Under the pieces are notes generated by a model. The model saw only the letters and a list, made by a program, of their open reading frames with translations. It searched no databases and was not told where the DNA came from. Shown here in pieces: positions 1-9,403 of a stretch of 64,000 bases of DNA. Every line of letters begins with the position of its first letter. Positions within the stretch are counted from its first letter, which is position 1. The DNA is taken from the NCBI RefSeq assembly GCF_002285495.1, contig NZ_CP016786.1, positions 2,370,001-2,434,000 on the forward strand, read 5' to 3'. The translations under genes and the position numbers were made by a program. This DNA comes from Clostridium isatidis. Lineage in GTDB: Bacteria; Bacillota; Clostridia; Clostridiales; Clostridiaceae.

Positions 1-1430
1 TTTAAGTATTCCCAAACATTTTGAACTGATTTTATGCTCATATGTTCTTCTGGTGTATGAACATCAAATAAATCTGGTCCAAAGCTAATCATATCTAAAC
101 CGCCTAACTTTTCATTAAATAGGCCGCATTCTACTCCTGCATGAATTGCAACTATATTTCCATCTTTACCATACATTCTCTTATAAACATCTAAGCATAA
201 TTCCCTAAGCTTAGAATCTGGATTATACTCCCAACCAGGATAATTTGCAGTTGTATTAAACTTACAGCCAATAATATCTGCAATAGTTTTGCTTCTTAGT
301 ACTATTTCTTCCTTTAAAGACTCTACTGAACTTCTTATAGCACTATCATAATGAACTTTATTATTTTCTGTTCTTACAACTCCTAAATTAGTTGAGCTTT
401 GTACTAAATCCTTTATTGTAGGACTCTTTGTATCTATTCCATTAGGAATTAAATATAATAAATTAACTGCCTTTTCAGTCGAATCCTTTGTAAATATTTC
501 AGTTATCTCTTCCTTAACTTCTGACACCTTAACTTTTACCCCTGGATCTTGAGTCTTTAATTCATTAAAGAATATTTCCTGCCACTTATTTACTAATTCT
601 TTTGCTTTATCTAAATCACTTTCATTTATTACTATTAAGGCATCTGCTTCTCTTGGAATTGCATTATCTTTTGAACCTCCATTAAGGGAAACTAATCTAA
701 AATCAACTTCAGCTAATAAATTTTTTAATACTCTTCCTAATAGTTTATTGGAGTTTCCTCTTTCTTTTATTATATCCATTCCTGAATGACCGCCCTTTAA
801 GCCGCTAATTGAAATATCTAATAATGAAGTATTATCAGCTCTTTTTTCTAAGTCAGCAGAAAATTCAAATTTACTTCTAATTCCTCCAGAACAGCTAACT
901 AAAAAATCTCCTTCTTCTTCATTATCTAAGTTAATTAATAATTTTCCTTTTAAATGTTCCCTTGAAACTGCCATAGCCCCAGACATTCCTGTTTCTTCAT
1001 CAGTAGTTAATAATACTTCTAATGGTGGATGAGGAATATCAGTTGAAGCAAGAAGAGCTAAAGCATAAGCAACCGCTATACCATTGTCTGCACCAAGTGT
1101 TGTATCAGTTGCATAAATCATGTCATCTATTATTCTAAGCTTTATAGGATCTTTCTCAAAATCATGATTTACCCCCTTGTTCTTTTCACAAACCATATCC
1201 ATATGACCTTGGATAATAACAGTAGGAGAATTTTCATATCCTTTAGTTCCTGGTTTTTTTATTATAACATTTAGAGCTTCATCTTGTGTCACTTCTAAAT
1301 TTAACTTCTTTGCTATACTTACTAAGTAGTCACTTATCTGTTTCTCATTTCCTGAACCTCTTGGTATTTGAGATATCTCTTCAAAATATTCAAATACTTT
1401 TTTAGGTTCTAGATTTTGTAAAACTTTCAT
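1..1430 (-). CDS. pepD: Aminoacyl-histidine dipeptidase PepD (M20 family), 3' end outside window
   Basis: Cytoplasmic zinc dipeptidase (carnosinase type) that cleaves Xaa-His and other dipeptides. The reverse-strand reading frame starts MKVLQNLEPKKVFEYFEEIS and stays open to the window edge, giving about 476 residues. The family is usually about 480-490 residues, so only the last few are missing. M20 metal-site signatures are visible: IIQGHMDMVCEKN near residue 80, ATDTTLGADNGIAVA near 110 and LLTTDEETGMSGA near 145. The start ATG follows AAAGGAG at a good distance. It is divergent from pyk, with its own promoter at 1466-1493. Assignment is firm. Confidence 0.92.
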   Translation of the reverse strand, partial: MKVLQNLEPKKVFEYFEEISQIPRGSGNEKQISDYLVSIAKKLNLEVTQDEALNVIIKKPGTKGYENSPTVIIQGHMDMVCEKNKGVNHDFEKDPIKLRIIDDMIYATDTTLGADNGIAVAYALALLASTDIPHPPLEVLLTTDEETGMSGAMAVSREHLKGKLLINLDNEEEGDFLVSCSGGIRSKFEFSADLEKRADNTSLLDISISGLKGGHSGMDIIKERGNSNKLLGRVLKNLLAEVDFRLVSLNGGSKDNAIPREADALIVINESDLDKAKELVNKWQEIFFNELKTQDPGVKVKVSEVKEEITEIFTKDSTEKAVNLLYLIPNGIDTKSPTIKDLVQSSTNLGVVRTENNKVHYDSAIRSSVESLKEEIVLRSKTIADIIGCKFNTTANYPGWEYNPDSKLRELCLDVYKRMYGKDGNIVAIHAGVECGLFNEKLGGLDMISFGPDLFDVHTPEEHMSIKSVQNVWEYL

Positions 1431-1465
1431 ATTTATTTCTCCTTTTCTTACTAATTTGTGCTAAA

Positions 1466-1493
1466 ATTATAATATAAAAATAGTATAACACAA
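1466..1493 (-). promoter_or_regulatory. Predicted sigma-A promoter of pepD
   Basis: On the minus strand, TTGTGT (1493-1488) is followed after 16 bases by TATAAT (1471-1466), about 36 bases upstream of the pepD start codon. The -10 box is perfect and the -35 box is partial. Confidence 0.5.
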
Positions 1494-1495
1494 GT

Positions 1496-1518
1496 AAAAA
1501 AGTGTAGTACACTTTTTT
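1496..1518. repeat. Perfect 10-3-10 inverted repeat between pepD and pyk
   Basis: AAAAAAGTGT, a 3-base loop, then ACACTTTTTT. It looks like a bidirectional terminator but lies between two divergent genes, upstream of both, so it terminates no visible gene. The AATTCACAATTTATAATTC that follows resembles the dispersed intergenic repeats of this window. It may be a repeat remnant or an insulator. Confidence 0.5.
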
Positions 1519-1681
1519 AAAATTCACAATTTATAATTCAAAATTAATATTATTAGTGTTCCCAATAACAATGAATAATTATAAGGAAGCTAATTAATAG
1601 CTAAATAAAAGATATTTAAAAAGCATAATTTAATTTTAACTAAATTATTTCCTTTATTATATACTGATAACTCTTAGCTTT

Positions 1682-1708
1682 GCACTAAAAAGTGCTGGCA
1701 CTTTTTTT
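1682..1708 (+). promoter_or_regulatory. Terminator-like hairpin with an alternative fold in the pyk leader
   Basis: AAAAAGTG, CTGG, CACTTTTTTT (1687-1708) forms a hairpin with a seven-T tail about 50 bases before the pyk ATG. The preceding GCACT (1682-1686) can instead pair with AGTGC (1691-1695), which would break the terminator stem. Three mutually exclusive segments of this kind suggest an attenuator, but no known riboswitch or T-box signature is visible. Confidence 0.4.
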
Positions 1709-1760
1709 CATATATTATTTTCAGAATATTCATTTAATTTATTTATGAGAGGTGACTATT

Positions 1761-3179
1761 ATGCAAAAAACAAAAATGATCTTTACCATCGGCCCTGCCA
1801 GTGATAAGGAAGATATTATTAGGGAGTTTATTAAAATAGGAATGAGTGCAGCAAGGCTTAATTTTTCTCACGGTACTCATGAAACTCATAAAGAAAAAAT
1901 TGATCTTATTAAAAAAATCCGAAAGGAAATGAATTCGCCAACTGCAATTATATTAGATATTAAGGGGCCTAAAATAAGAACCCATAAATTTATAAATGAT
2001 GCTGTTGAACTCTTTGAAGGTCAAGATTTTACTTTTATTTGTAAAGATGAAATCATTGGAGATAATACTAAATGCTCCGTTTCTTATAAGGATCTTTATA
2101 AGGATGTTAAAATTGGCGGTGAAATACTAGTAGATGACGGACTAATAAGATTTAGAATTGAAGATATAATTGACAAAAATATAAAATGTAAAGTTACTGT
2201 AGGAGGAATAATTAAAAACAACAAAGGTGTAAACCTTCCAAACGCTAAAATCAGCCTTCCATCTATTACTGAAAAAGATAAGGAAGATATAATATTTGGA
2301 TGTAAAAATGAAGTTGATTTTATTGCTGCTTCCTTTGTTAGAAAGGCTTCAGATGTTTTAGATATTAGAAAGGTATTATATGAAAACGGCGGAGAAAATA
2401 TTAGAATAATATCTAAAATAGAAAATCAAGAAGGAGTAGATAACATAGATGACATTATAGAAGTTTCTGATGGGATTATGATAGCTAGAGGTGATATGGG
2501 AGTTGAAATACCTATAGAAAAAGTCCCTATAATTCAAAAGCAAATAATAAGAAAATGTAATGAAGCTGGAAAAATAGTAATAACTGCTACTCAAATGCTG
2601 GATTCAATGATAAGAAATTCAATTCCAACAAGGGCAGAAGCCTGTGATATATGTAATGCAATTTTTGATGGAACAGATGCAATAATGTTAAGCGGTGAAA
2701 GTGCTAGCGGCTTATATCCTATAGAATCAGCTAAGACAATGTCTAAAATAGCTTTGGAAACTGAAGCTAACTTAGATTATATTTACTTAAATAAACGACT
2801 TAAGGAACCTTCTTTAACTTCTTTTTCTGAGGCAATAAGTTATTCAGCTTGTAGAACTTCTAATCTATTAAATGCAAAGGTAATAGTTGCTGCTACAAAT
2901 AGTGGTACTACAGCAAAACTTATATCAAAATATAGACCTAAGTGCCCTATTATAGCAATAACACCTCATGATGAAGTAAGGCGCAGCTTAAACTTAAATT
3001 TTGGTGTCTTCCCTACCTTCTGCCAAATATTTAATACTACTGATGAAATCTTAGCAGAGGCAAAAAAAGTTGCTGCAAATTTATCCTTTGCTAAAAAGGG
3101 AGATGACATTGTAGTTGCTGCTGGAATAGCTAATTCAGAAGCAGGAGGAACTAATATGCTTAAAGTTTATAAACTTTAA
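1761..3179 (+). CDS. pyk: Pyruvate kinase
   Basis: Last ATP-forming step of glycolysis: phosphoenolpyruvate plus ADP gives pyruvate plus ATP, in the cytosol. The 472-residue length fits the short form without the extra C-terminal PEP-utilizer-like domain of Bacillus. Visible motifs are ARLNFSHG (R32, N34, S36, H37 region), DIKGPKIRTH, the catalytic-lysine motif IISKIENQEG near 220, the metal/ADP motif IARGDMGVEIP and TATQMLDSM. I start at ATG 1761 because GAGAGGTG ends seven bases before it. A GTG nine bases upstream lies inside that ribosome site. It is monocistronic, with a strong terminator at 3207-3237 and a possible attenuator in its leader. Confidence 0.95.
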   Translation: MQKTKMIFTIGPASDKEDIIREFIKIGMSAARLNFSHGTHETHKEKIDLIKKIRKEMNSPTAIILDIKGPKIRTHKFINDAVELFEGQDFTFICKDEIIGDNTKCSVSYKDLYKDVKIGGEILVDDGLIRFRIEDIIDKNIKCKVTVGGIIKNNKGVNLPNAKISLPSITEKDKEDIIFGCKNEVDFIAASFVRKASDVLDIRKVLYENGGENIRIISKIENQEGVDNIDDIIEVSDGIMIARGDMGVEIPIEKVPIIQKQIIRKCNEAGKIVITATQMLDSMIRNSIPTRAEACDICNAIFDGTDAIMLSGESASGLYPIESAKTMSKIALETEANLDYIYLNKRLKEPSLTSFSEAISYSACRTSNLLNAKVIVAATNSGTTAKLISKYRPKCPIIAITPHDEVRRSLNLNFGVFPTFCQIFNTTDEILAEAKKVAANLSFAKKGDDIVVAAGIANSEAGGTNMLKVYKL

Positions 3180-3206
3180 GTAAAGGAAAATCTACAATTT
3201 ATAAAT

Positions 3207-3237
3207 AAAAGACTGCTGACAGAGTCAGCAGTCTTTT
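3207..3237. terminator. Bidirectional terminator between pyk and the S1-domain gene
   Basis: Perfect stem AAAAGACTGCTGAC / GTCAGCAGTCTTTT with a 3-base loop. Flanking A and T runs let it serve both convergent genes. Confidence 0.85.
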
Positions 3238-3312
3238 ATTTAAAATTAAAATTTGAAATCTAATAACGAAAAACTAAGCTTAGTTCTCCACACTATTGAA
3301 AGCTGAAAGCTA

Positions 3313-4461
3313 TCAATTATTAAACAGGTTTCCAAAAAGATCTCCTAATGAAATTCCTTCATCTGAATCATTATATTTTAAGTATTCCTTAGATTTTTCA
3401 TCAGCGTCTTTTATTGATAAAGATATTTTCTTATCTTCTTTATTTATGTCTAACACTTTAACCTTTACCTTTTGTCCTAAAGTTAAAGCATCTGAAGGTT
3501 TAGCTATATTTTCGTCTGTAATTTCATTAATATGAACTAAGCCTTCTACTCCTGGGAAGATTTCAACAAAAGCTCCAAAGTTTAAGAATTTAACAACAGT
3601 ACCTTCAACTACATCTCCAACCTTTGTTTTTGACACTTCTGTTGTCCATGGATCTTGATTTACATCTTTTAGAATTAGAGATACCCTTTCCTTTTTAGCA
3701 TCTACTTCACCAACAAAAACTTCTACCTTATCTCCAAGCTTAACTACATCTTCAACTCTTTTTACTCTTCCCCAAGCTAAGTCATTAATATGGATTAATC
3801 CAGTTATTCCTCCAAGATCTACTATTGCCCCAGATTTTAATATCTTTACAACTGTACCGCTTCTTTTTTCTCCAGCTTTAATATTTGCCCAAAGCTCTTT
3901 CTTTTTACTTTCATATAATGCATCTTCAATAACTCTTCTTGATGCTACTACTTTCTTATTTCTTAAATCTAATTCTATTATTTTAACTTCTAATTCTTTA
4001 CCTACTAGTGAAATTAATTGAATTCTTTCTCTTGATGCCAAAGAAGCAGGAATAAATACCCTTATATTTCCATAATAAGCTGCTAAACCACCTTTTACTT
4101 CCTCTTTAACATAAACTTTAATATTTTCTCCCTTTTCAAAAGCTTCCTTTATTTCTTCTCTTTCAGTAATTTCTAAAGCCTTATTTCTAGATAACTGAAC
4201 ATAACCTTCTCCATCATGTGGCGATAATACATATACTTTAATTTTATCTCCTTTGCTTACAACTTCTAAAGGATTTCTATCTGTATTTGTTAAATCTTCT
4301 TTGGCAATAATACCATCAAAAGCATAATCGATGTTTACAATCACTTCTTTATCATTAACATCAATTACTACTCCTTCTAAAATATCTCCTGTATGTATTC
4401 TCTTTACATCAAAATCCTTTAGTAAATCCTCCATTGTTTGTTCTCTATTTTCATTTTCCAT
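3313..4461 (-). CDS. S1 RNA-binding domain protein (ribosomal protein S1 homologue)
   Basis: 382 residues with four tandem S1 (OB-fold) repeats, roughly at 22-88, 105-170, 190-260 and 275-345. The last two are closest to consensus (GTVVKILKSGAIVDLGG, GTVVKFLNFGAFVEIFPG). It probably binds single-stranded mRNA and helps or tunes translation initiation, like the short S1 proteins of low-GC Gram-positives. Clostridial S1 is often fused to or next to IspH, and no IspH is present here. I start at ATG 4461 because AGAGGAG sits eight bases upstream; a GTG at 4470 would overlap that site. The length fits the YpfD/S1-like class rather than six-domain proteobacterial S1. Confidence 0.85.
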   Translation of the reverse strand: MENENREQTMEDLLKDFDVKRIHTGDILEGVVIDVNDKEVIVNIDYAFDGIIAKEDLTNTDRNPLEVVSKGDKIKVYVLSPHDGEGYVQLSRNKALEITEREEIKEAFEKGENIKVYVKEEVKGGLAAYYGNIRVFIPASLASRERIQLISLVGKELEVKIIELDLRNKKVVASRRVIEDALYESKKKELWANIKAGEKRSGTVVKILKSGAIVDLGGITGLIHINDLAWGRVKRVEDVVKLGDKVEVFVGEVDAKKERVSLILKDVNQDPWTTEVSKTKVGDVVEGTVVKFLNFGAFVEIFPGVEGLVHINEITDENIAKPSDALTLGQKVKVKVLDINKEDKKISLSIKDADEKSKEYLKYNDSDEGISLGDLFGNLFNN

Positions 4462-4533
4462 ATCCTTCACTCCTCTTATACTGTACTTCTTTTTGAATTA
4501 TCTATTTTTAATAATAAAGATTATGTTTATAGA

Positions 4534-5298
4534 CTATCTTGTAAAAACTAACTCTTTATCATTAGATAGATCATGATTATATTCATAGTCTTCTAAATTG
4601 AACTTCTTAATATCATCTATATTATCAATTTCATTTTGAATAATATATCTAGTCATAAGACCTCTTGCCCTTTTAGCCTTTAAAGTAATTACTCTATACT
4701 CATCTCCTCTTAACTCCTTAAAAATAGGAGTTATAACCTTTATTTCTTTATCCTTTTCTATACCTTCAATTGACTTATAATATTCCTTAGAAGCTAAATT
4801 TATAAGCAATTTACTACTACTCTTTTTTACTTCTTCTGCAATAGTTTCTTCTAAAGTTTTCCCCCAGTATTCATAAAGATTCTTTTTACCTTCTATAGCT
4901 AGTTTTGTACCCATTTCTAATCTATATTCATTAACACCATCAAAAGGTCTTAAAACTCCATATAGGCCTGATAGTATTCTAAGATGATCATTGGCATAAA
5001 ATAATTCGGCATCAGTAAAGCTTAAAGGATCCATGCCTCTAAATACTTCTCCTCTAAAAGCTAACAAGGCTTGCTTAGCACCATCTAAGGTGGTTGTCCA
5101 CTTTTCATTTCTTTCCTCAGTCAATTTTGCTAATTTTGTACTAATTTTCATTAACTTTTCTAAGGAAGAACTATTATATTTCAACAGCTCCTTCATTATT
5201 TCCTTTGATCTATTTAAGAAGTTAGGACTAGTCATAGGTAAATTTTCATATTTCTTTTCAAAATCTAAAGTTTTTGCTGGAGATATGACTATTATCAT
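4534..5298 (-). CDS. yaaA: Peroxide stress protein YaaA (DUF328 family)
   Basis: 254 residues, the usual size for the family. The N-terminus MIIVISPAKTLDF carries the family hallmark SPAKTLD, and GVLRPFDGVNEYRLEMGTKL lies in the conserved middle. In E. coli, YaaA lowers intracellular free iron and limits oxidative DNA damage during peroxide stress; its biochemical mechanism is not settled. AAGGAGGAG precedes the ATG. It lies just downstream of the CBS-domain gene with a 25-base gap, so the two may be cotranscribed. No PerR box was recognised. Confidence 0.88.
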   Translation of the reverse strand: MIIVISPAKTLDFEKKYENLPMTSPNFLNRSKEIMKELLKYNSSSLEKLMKISTKLAKLTEERNEKWTTTLDGAKQALLAFRGEVFRGMDPLSFTDAELFYANDHLRILSGLYGVLRPFDGVNEYRLEMGTKLAIEGKKNLYEYWGKTLEETIAEEVKKSSSKLLINLASKEYYKSIEGIEKDKEIKVITPIFKELRGDEYRVITLKAKRARGLMTRYIIQNEIDNIDDIKKFNLEDYEYNHDLSNDKELVFTR

Positions 5299-5323
5299 GT
5301 TAATCTCCTCCTTAGTTAAGCCT

Positions 5324-5740
5324 CTATATATTTTTATTTTTCTTTAACTCATTATAGCAATAATTAATTATATCGCTTCTTTTTATTATTCCAATAAATA
5401 TTCCTTCGTCATCAACTACTGGAACAAAATTTTGATTTGTAGCTAAAGAAATCAAACTTTCTACGTTTGAATTAATTGATACACTTTTGTGCTTTATTCT
5501 TCTAGGTATATCAGTAACTCTCACATTTTCTGTATTTTTAAAATTTAATTCTGGTGTATTTTTTAGTTTCCAAAGTAAATCACCTTCAGTTAAAGTTCCT
5601 ACGTATTTCCCTTCCTTATCTATTAAAGGAATTGCTGTATATCCATGATGCTCCATTCTTTCTATAACTTGTCTCATTGTTGCATCTAAATATTCATATA
5701 TAACCTCATTTTTAGGCGTTAAAAAAAATGCAATATTCAT
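5324..5740 (-). CDS. CBS-domain pair protein
   Basis: 138 residues made almost entirely of two CBS motifs, at about 9-65 and 78-132 (GYTAIPLIDKEGKYVGTLTEGDLLW, NFVPVVDDEGIFIGIIKRSDII). CBS pairs bind adenine nucleotides (AMP, ATP, SAM) or c-di-AMP and act as energy or second-messenger sensors. Stand-alone versions regulate unknown partners. No transporter or enzyme domain is attached. AGGAGA lies ten bases before the ATG. The ligand and partner cannot be told from the sequence. Confidence 0.8.
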   Translation of the reverse strand: MNIAFFLTPKNEVIYEYLDATMRQVIERMEHHGYTAIPLIDKEGKYVGTLTEGDLLWKLKNTPELNFKNTENVRVTDIPRRIKHKSVSINSNVESLISLATNQNFVPVVDDEGIFIGIIKRSDIINYCYNELKKNKNI

Positions 5741-5821
5741 ATATTCATCTTCTCCTATAAATTATTTAACTAGGTCATATATATTTTAACATATTTAAAA
5801 ATATAATAGTTTAAAATATTA

Positions 5822-6745
5822 TTATATTAACATATTATTAAGTTTCATTATTGCTTTTTTCACCTTATCACAATAATTAATATATTCAATTTCGTCTAGA
5901 AAAGAATAACTTTCTTTATATATTTCTTCATTACTAAAAGTTCTTTTAATAATAAGCTCATTTATTAATTTATTTCTACACTTAGGACATGTCCCTAGAG
6001 ATACAAACCTCCATTTTAATGGAATTAATTCATATTCAAGATCTATTGAAACTTTACACTTTGGACACTTCTGACTTACCTTGCTTTTATCTATCTTATA
6101 TTCATTCAGATTTTTAATTTCTAATGCTGGCATGTTATATATATCTTTAATCATATAATTCTTGACCGCCCTTGAATTATAGATTCTCTTAAAAACAAAG
6201 GATGTATAAATAGCATCATTCAAAGCATCATGTAATTTTGTAGTATCTACTTTTATTTTTAATTCATCTAAAGCATGCTTTAAGCTTAAAGATTTCTTTT
6301 TTCCCAATATTTTTGTTGAATATTCTTGAATATCGAGATATAAAGCCAGCCAACTTAAATCCTCATATTTATGATATATTGCATTATTTATTATTTCGAT
6401 AATATCATCTTTAGCCCAAGAACAAATTATATCCCCTTCATCAATAAGCTCCTTTAATCCATCCATCCCTTCTCTAAAGCTTATACCTTGTTCTAAATCT
6501 TCCTCTTGTATGTTTGTAATTTCTGATATTTTAGGATTTAATACTTTTATAACTGAAGGCTTTATATATGCTTTATATTCTTTAATAGGCTGCATATAGT
6601 TATCTAACTTTATTGCACCTATTTCTATAATTTCATTATCAAGTTCAACTTCCTTTAGTTCTGGATTTTCATCGAATATATTGGGTCTATATTTTTTTAT
6701 ATCTTCTAAATTATTAAATTCTAAATCAATTATTATGAAAGCCAT
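5822..6745 (-). CDS. DEDDh 3'-5' exonuclease with C-terminal zinc ribbon
   Basis: 307 residues. The N-terminal two thirds is an exonuclease RNase T/DNA polymerase III epsilon fold: IIDLEFN holds the first two acidic ligands (DxE), CSWAKDD the middle motif, and LHDALNDA the H...D motif. It should release nucleotides from the 3' end of DNA or RNA. After residue 225 comes a zinc-ribbon-like segment with two CPKC knuckles about 30 residues apart, which may bind nucleic acid. I start at ATG 6745, nine bases after GAGGGG; an in-frame TTG lies two codons earlier. The natural substrate is unknown. KapD-like proteins are the nearest relatives I know. Confidence 0.75.
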   Translation of the reverse strand: MAFIIIDLEFNNLEDIKKYRPNIFDENPELKEVELDNEIIEIGAIKLDNYMQPIKEYKAYIKPSVIKVLNPKISEITNIQEEDLEQGISFREGMDGLKELIDEGDIICSWAKDDIIEIINNAIYHKYEDLSWLALYLDIQEYSTKILGKKKSLSLKHALDELKIKVDTTKLHDALNDAIYTSFVFKRIYNSRAVKNYMIKDIYNMPALEIKNLNEYKIDKSKVSQKCPKCKVSIDLEYELIPLKWRFVSLGTCPKCRNKLINELIIKRTFSNEEIYKESYSFLDEIEYINYCDKVKKAIMKLNNMLI

Positions 6746-6855
6746 AGTCAATACCCCTCAAAATTTAATTCCTAGGTATATTATGCCATTATTTTTAGTA
6801 TTTTTCATTATATTTGCAAATATTTCTGAAAAATTGATTATCTTTCATTAAGAAG

Positions 6856-6883
6856 AAAAGAAGATTGCTTACAATCTTCTTTT
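6856..6883 (-). terminator. Terminator after the kinase/membrane-protein pair
   Basis: Perfect 12-bp stem AAAAGAAGATTG / CAATCTTCTTTT with a 4-base loop. On the minus strand it directly follows the 154-residue membrane protein gene. Confidence 0.8.
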
Positions 6884-6901
6884 AAAATTTTTTATGTAAA
6901 T

Positions 6902-7366
6902 TTAAAATAATTTTCTATTATGTAACTTTTGAAATATATGAATAATGTAAACAAAAACCATAAATATTATTAATGATGGTATTCCTAAAAGAGTTTTTAT
7001 TATTGGGTCCTCAAAAATTTTTACTAAATCAACTTTAAATATAAACTGTAAAACTAATGCTAAAATTACTTCTGATACAAACAGTAGTATATAATTTAAA
7101 GATGAAACTTCTATTGATTTAATGAGATTAATTTTATTTACTTTATAATTTAAAAATGCTAAAAGTAGTATTGCAAATAAAGTATGAAATCCAAATTGTA
7201 CTGGGAGTAATCTAAAAATATATAATGATACTCCCATAATGATTCCAGATAATAAAGCTTTCTTAACATTTAATTTTGTTCTAGATAATATATAAGAACC
7301 AATAACCAATAAAGTTTGCTCAGGAATTGCTCTTATAAACATTTCTATAAAATGTACTTTAAACAT
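6902..7366 (-). CDS. Five-helix membrane protein of unknown function
   Basis: 154 residues with about five hydrophobic helices (roughly 10-28, 36-54, 58-74, 86-110 and 124-146) and no soluble domain. The IRAIPEQTLLVIGSYILSRTKL start resembles membrane sensor halves of clostridial GHKL/AgrC-type kinases, but no kinase domain follows. It lies 25 bases downstream of an orphan sensor kinase and shares its terminator, so it may be an accessory partner of that kinase. This is inference from position; I do not recognise a named family. Confidence 0.6.
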   Translation of the reverse strand: MFKVHFIEMFIRAIPEQTLLVIGSYILSRTKLNVKKALLSGIIMGVSLYIFRLLPVQFGFHTLFAILLLAFLNYKVNKINLIKSIEVSSLNYILLFVSEVILALVLQFIFKVDLVKIFEDPIIKTLLGIPSLIIFMVFVYIIHIFQKLHNRKLF

Positions 7367-7391
7367 ATTCTTTCTCCCCTACAATTTTTCT

Positions 7392-9260
7392 TTATATATC
7401 AGATAATTCTAAGCTTACCTTTTCCACAATATTATTACTAATCTTATCATTTACTAAATCATCTTCATCTATATCAATTATAGAAAAAGGTAAAGTTATG
7501 ATAAATTCACTTCCCTTATTTATTTCACTAATAACTTCAATTTTACCTCCATGTAATTCAACGAAAGATTTTACTATCGAGAGCCCAATGCCTGTCCCTT
7601 CATGGTTTCTTCTTAAAGTTTTATCTACTTGCATAAATCTTTCAAAGATAAGATCTTTTTTATCCTCTGGTATTCCAGTTCCAGTATCTTTTACTGATAT
7701 TAGAACATGATTCTCAGTATTCATTATACTAACAAATATATTGCCGCCTCTATTTGTAAACTTTAATGCATTTGAAATTAAATTCAAAATAATTCTCTCT
7801 ACCTTATCCTGATCAAAGGCCATTATTCTTACTTCAAGATCTGTATCAAATGTTACTTCAATACCTTTGCTTTCAGCATATGGAATTATAGACATTACTA
7901 TGTTTTCAACATCCCCTATAATATCTCTATTACTCTTTTGTAAAGTAATAAAGCCAGAATCAAATTTTGTAATATCTAATAAATTATTTATAAGTCTTGT
8001 TAATCTATTGCAATTATTATAAATACTATCTATATATTTAATCTTTTTGAATTCTATTTCTGAAATATCTTTTTTATAATAAGATTTTAGTAACTGAGTA
8101 GAGGAAGATATAATATTTAATGGAGTTTTTAATTCATGAGATACATTTGAAAAAAATTCTGTAATATACTTATTATATTCTCTCATTTCCTCTAATAGTC
8201 TTATATTATTTTCTACATCTTTCCTTAGTTTTTGAACCTCTCTTTTAGGAGTTATATCTCTTGTGATCGTTAAAATTGCTTGTTTCTTTTCATACGAACA
8301 AAGCGCTGATGTACTTAAAAAAATCAATTCATTTCCATCTTTGTCTAAAAACTTATCTTCAAATGAAACCTGAGATAACTTGTTATTATGTATTTTAGAA
8401 TATATCTCTGAATATCTTTCACTATATATTAATATTAATTTATTTTCTTCATGATTAAGTTGTGTTGTATTTAAATCAGATAAAGATTTTACTCTAAATA
8501 ATTTTAAAGCATGTTCATTAGCATATAATACCCTTTCCTCATTATGAATAAATATAGCTTCTTGAGAATTTTCTATTAATAAATCATAACACGCCTCATT
8601 ATTTAATAATATTTCTTCAAAGTAATGATGCTTTTTTGTTTCTCTTCTTAACTCCTCTTTAAGTTCCTCTCTTTGTTTATTTTCTGATTTTACATATTCC
8701 CCTAATATCCAAGCAATAAGAACAAAACCTGCCCCCATAATTAAATCATTTTGAAAATATATATTTATTGTTAAATCCCTTCTAAAAAATAAATCTATTA
8801 AACTTATTATTATCGAAGTTACCCAGGCAATTGTTAAACCATAGTTTTTACCAAATCTTATTGTTGCTGAAATAATATTAAACATATATAAAAACTTATA
8901 TTGGCTTTCATAGGAATTTGTTACTAATATTAAGACTGTTACTATAACTATATAGATTACATCTGCTGCTATATCTATTCCTTTTGACATTTTTAATTTA
9001 TACATATAAATTAAGATATATTTCCATAAAATATAACCAATAAGAAAAAATAAAGGAAGCATTATTGAATATATTTGACTCATTCCATATAGAAAAGTTT
9101 TACTAGATAACTCCATTTTTTCTACAATATTTTTTAAAACTCCTAAGCAGATTAAAAATATCGTTATTACTTTAATAATAGAAATTACTCCAAGTACATT
9201 AATGTCCTTATCGTTTTTATCAAATATATTATTATATTTATCCTTATACCCTCGTTCCAT
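7392..9260 (-). CDS. Orphan membrane sensor histidine kinase with PAS domain
   Basis: 622 residues. The first ~195 form a cluster of about six transmembrane helices (MASE-like integral sensor). A short coiled coil leads to a PAS domain at about 215-340 (LLIENSQEAIFIHNEERVLYAN). Next come HisKA with the phosphoacceptor motif SNVSHELKTPLN near residue 375 and an ATPase domain with N box LNLISNALKFT, G1 DTGTGIP, F box FERFMQVD and G2 GTGIGLSIVKS. No response regulator is adjacent. Clostridial orphan kinases of this build often feed Spo0A, so a role in sporulation timing is plausible but unproven. The ligand is unknown. Confidence 0.9.
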   Translation of the reverse strand: MERGYKDKYNNIFDKNDKDINVLGVISIIKVITIFLICLGVLKNIVEKMELSSKTFLYGMSQIYSIMLPLFFLIGYILWKYILIYMYKLKMSKGIDIAADVIYIVIVTVLILVTNSYESQYKFLYMFNIISATIRFGKNYGLTIAWVTSIIISLIDLFFRRDLTINIYFQNDLIMGAGFVLIAWILGEYVKSENKQREELKEELRRETKKHHYFEEILLNNEACYDLLIENSQEAIFIHNEERVLYANEHALKLFRVKSLSDLNTTQLNHEENKLILIYSERYSEIYSKIHNNKLSQVSFEDKFLDKDGNELIFLSTSALCSYEKKQAILTITRDITPKREVQKLRKDVENNIRLLEEMREYNKYITEFFSNVSHELKTPLNIISSSTQLLKSYYKKDISEIEFKKIKYIDSIYNNCNRLTRLINNLLDITKFDSGFITLQKSNRDIIGDVENIVMSIIPYAESKGIEVTFDTDLEVRIMAFDQDKVERIILNLISNALKFTNRGGNIFVSIMNTENHVLISVKDTGTGIPEDKKDLIFERFMQVDKTLRRNHEGTGIGLSIVKSFVELHGGKIEVISEINKGSEFIITLPFSIIDIDEDDLVNDKISNNIVEKVSLELSDI

Positions 9261-9403
9261 TATCTCACCTAATTTCTTATATATATTTCCTTTAATATGA
9301 AATTATTATAGCATAATTGATATCCTATTTGACAATATACTACAATCATTTTATTTTTTTATTTCATTTTATTAAATATTTATTAAACTTATTAGCAAAA
9401 TAA

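Noticed and set aside
1496..1518. Terminator of a gene between pepD and pyk
   Set aside because: No reading frame of any size ends there; both neighbours start on either side and are transcribed away from it.
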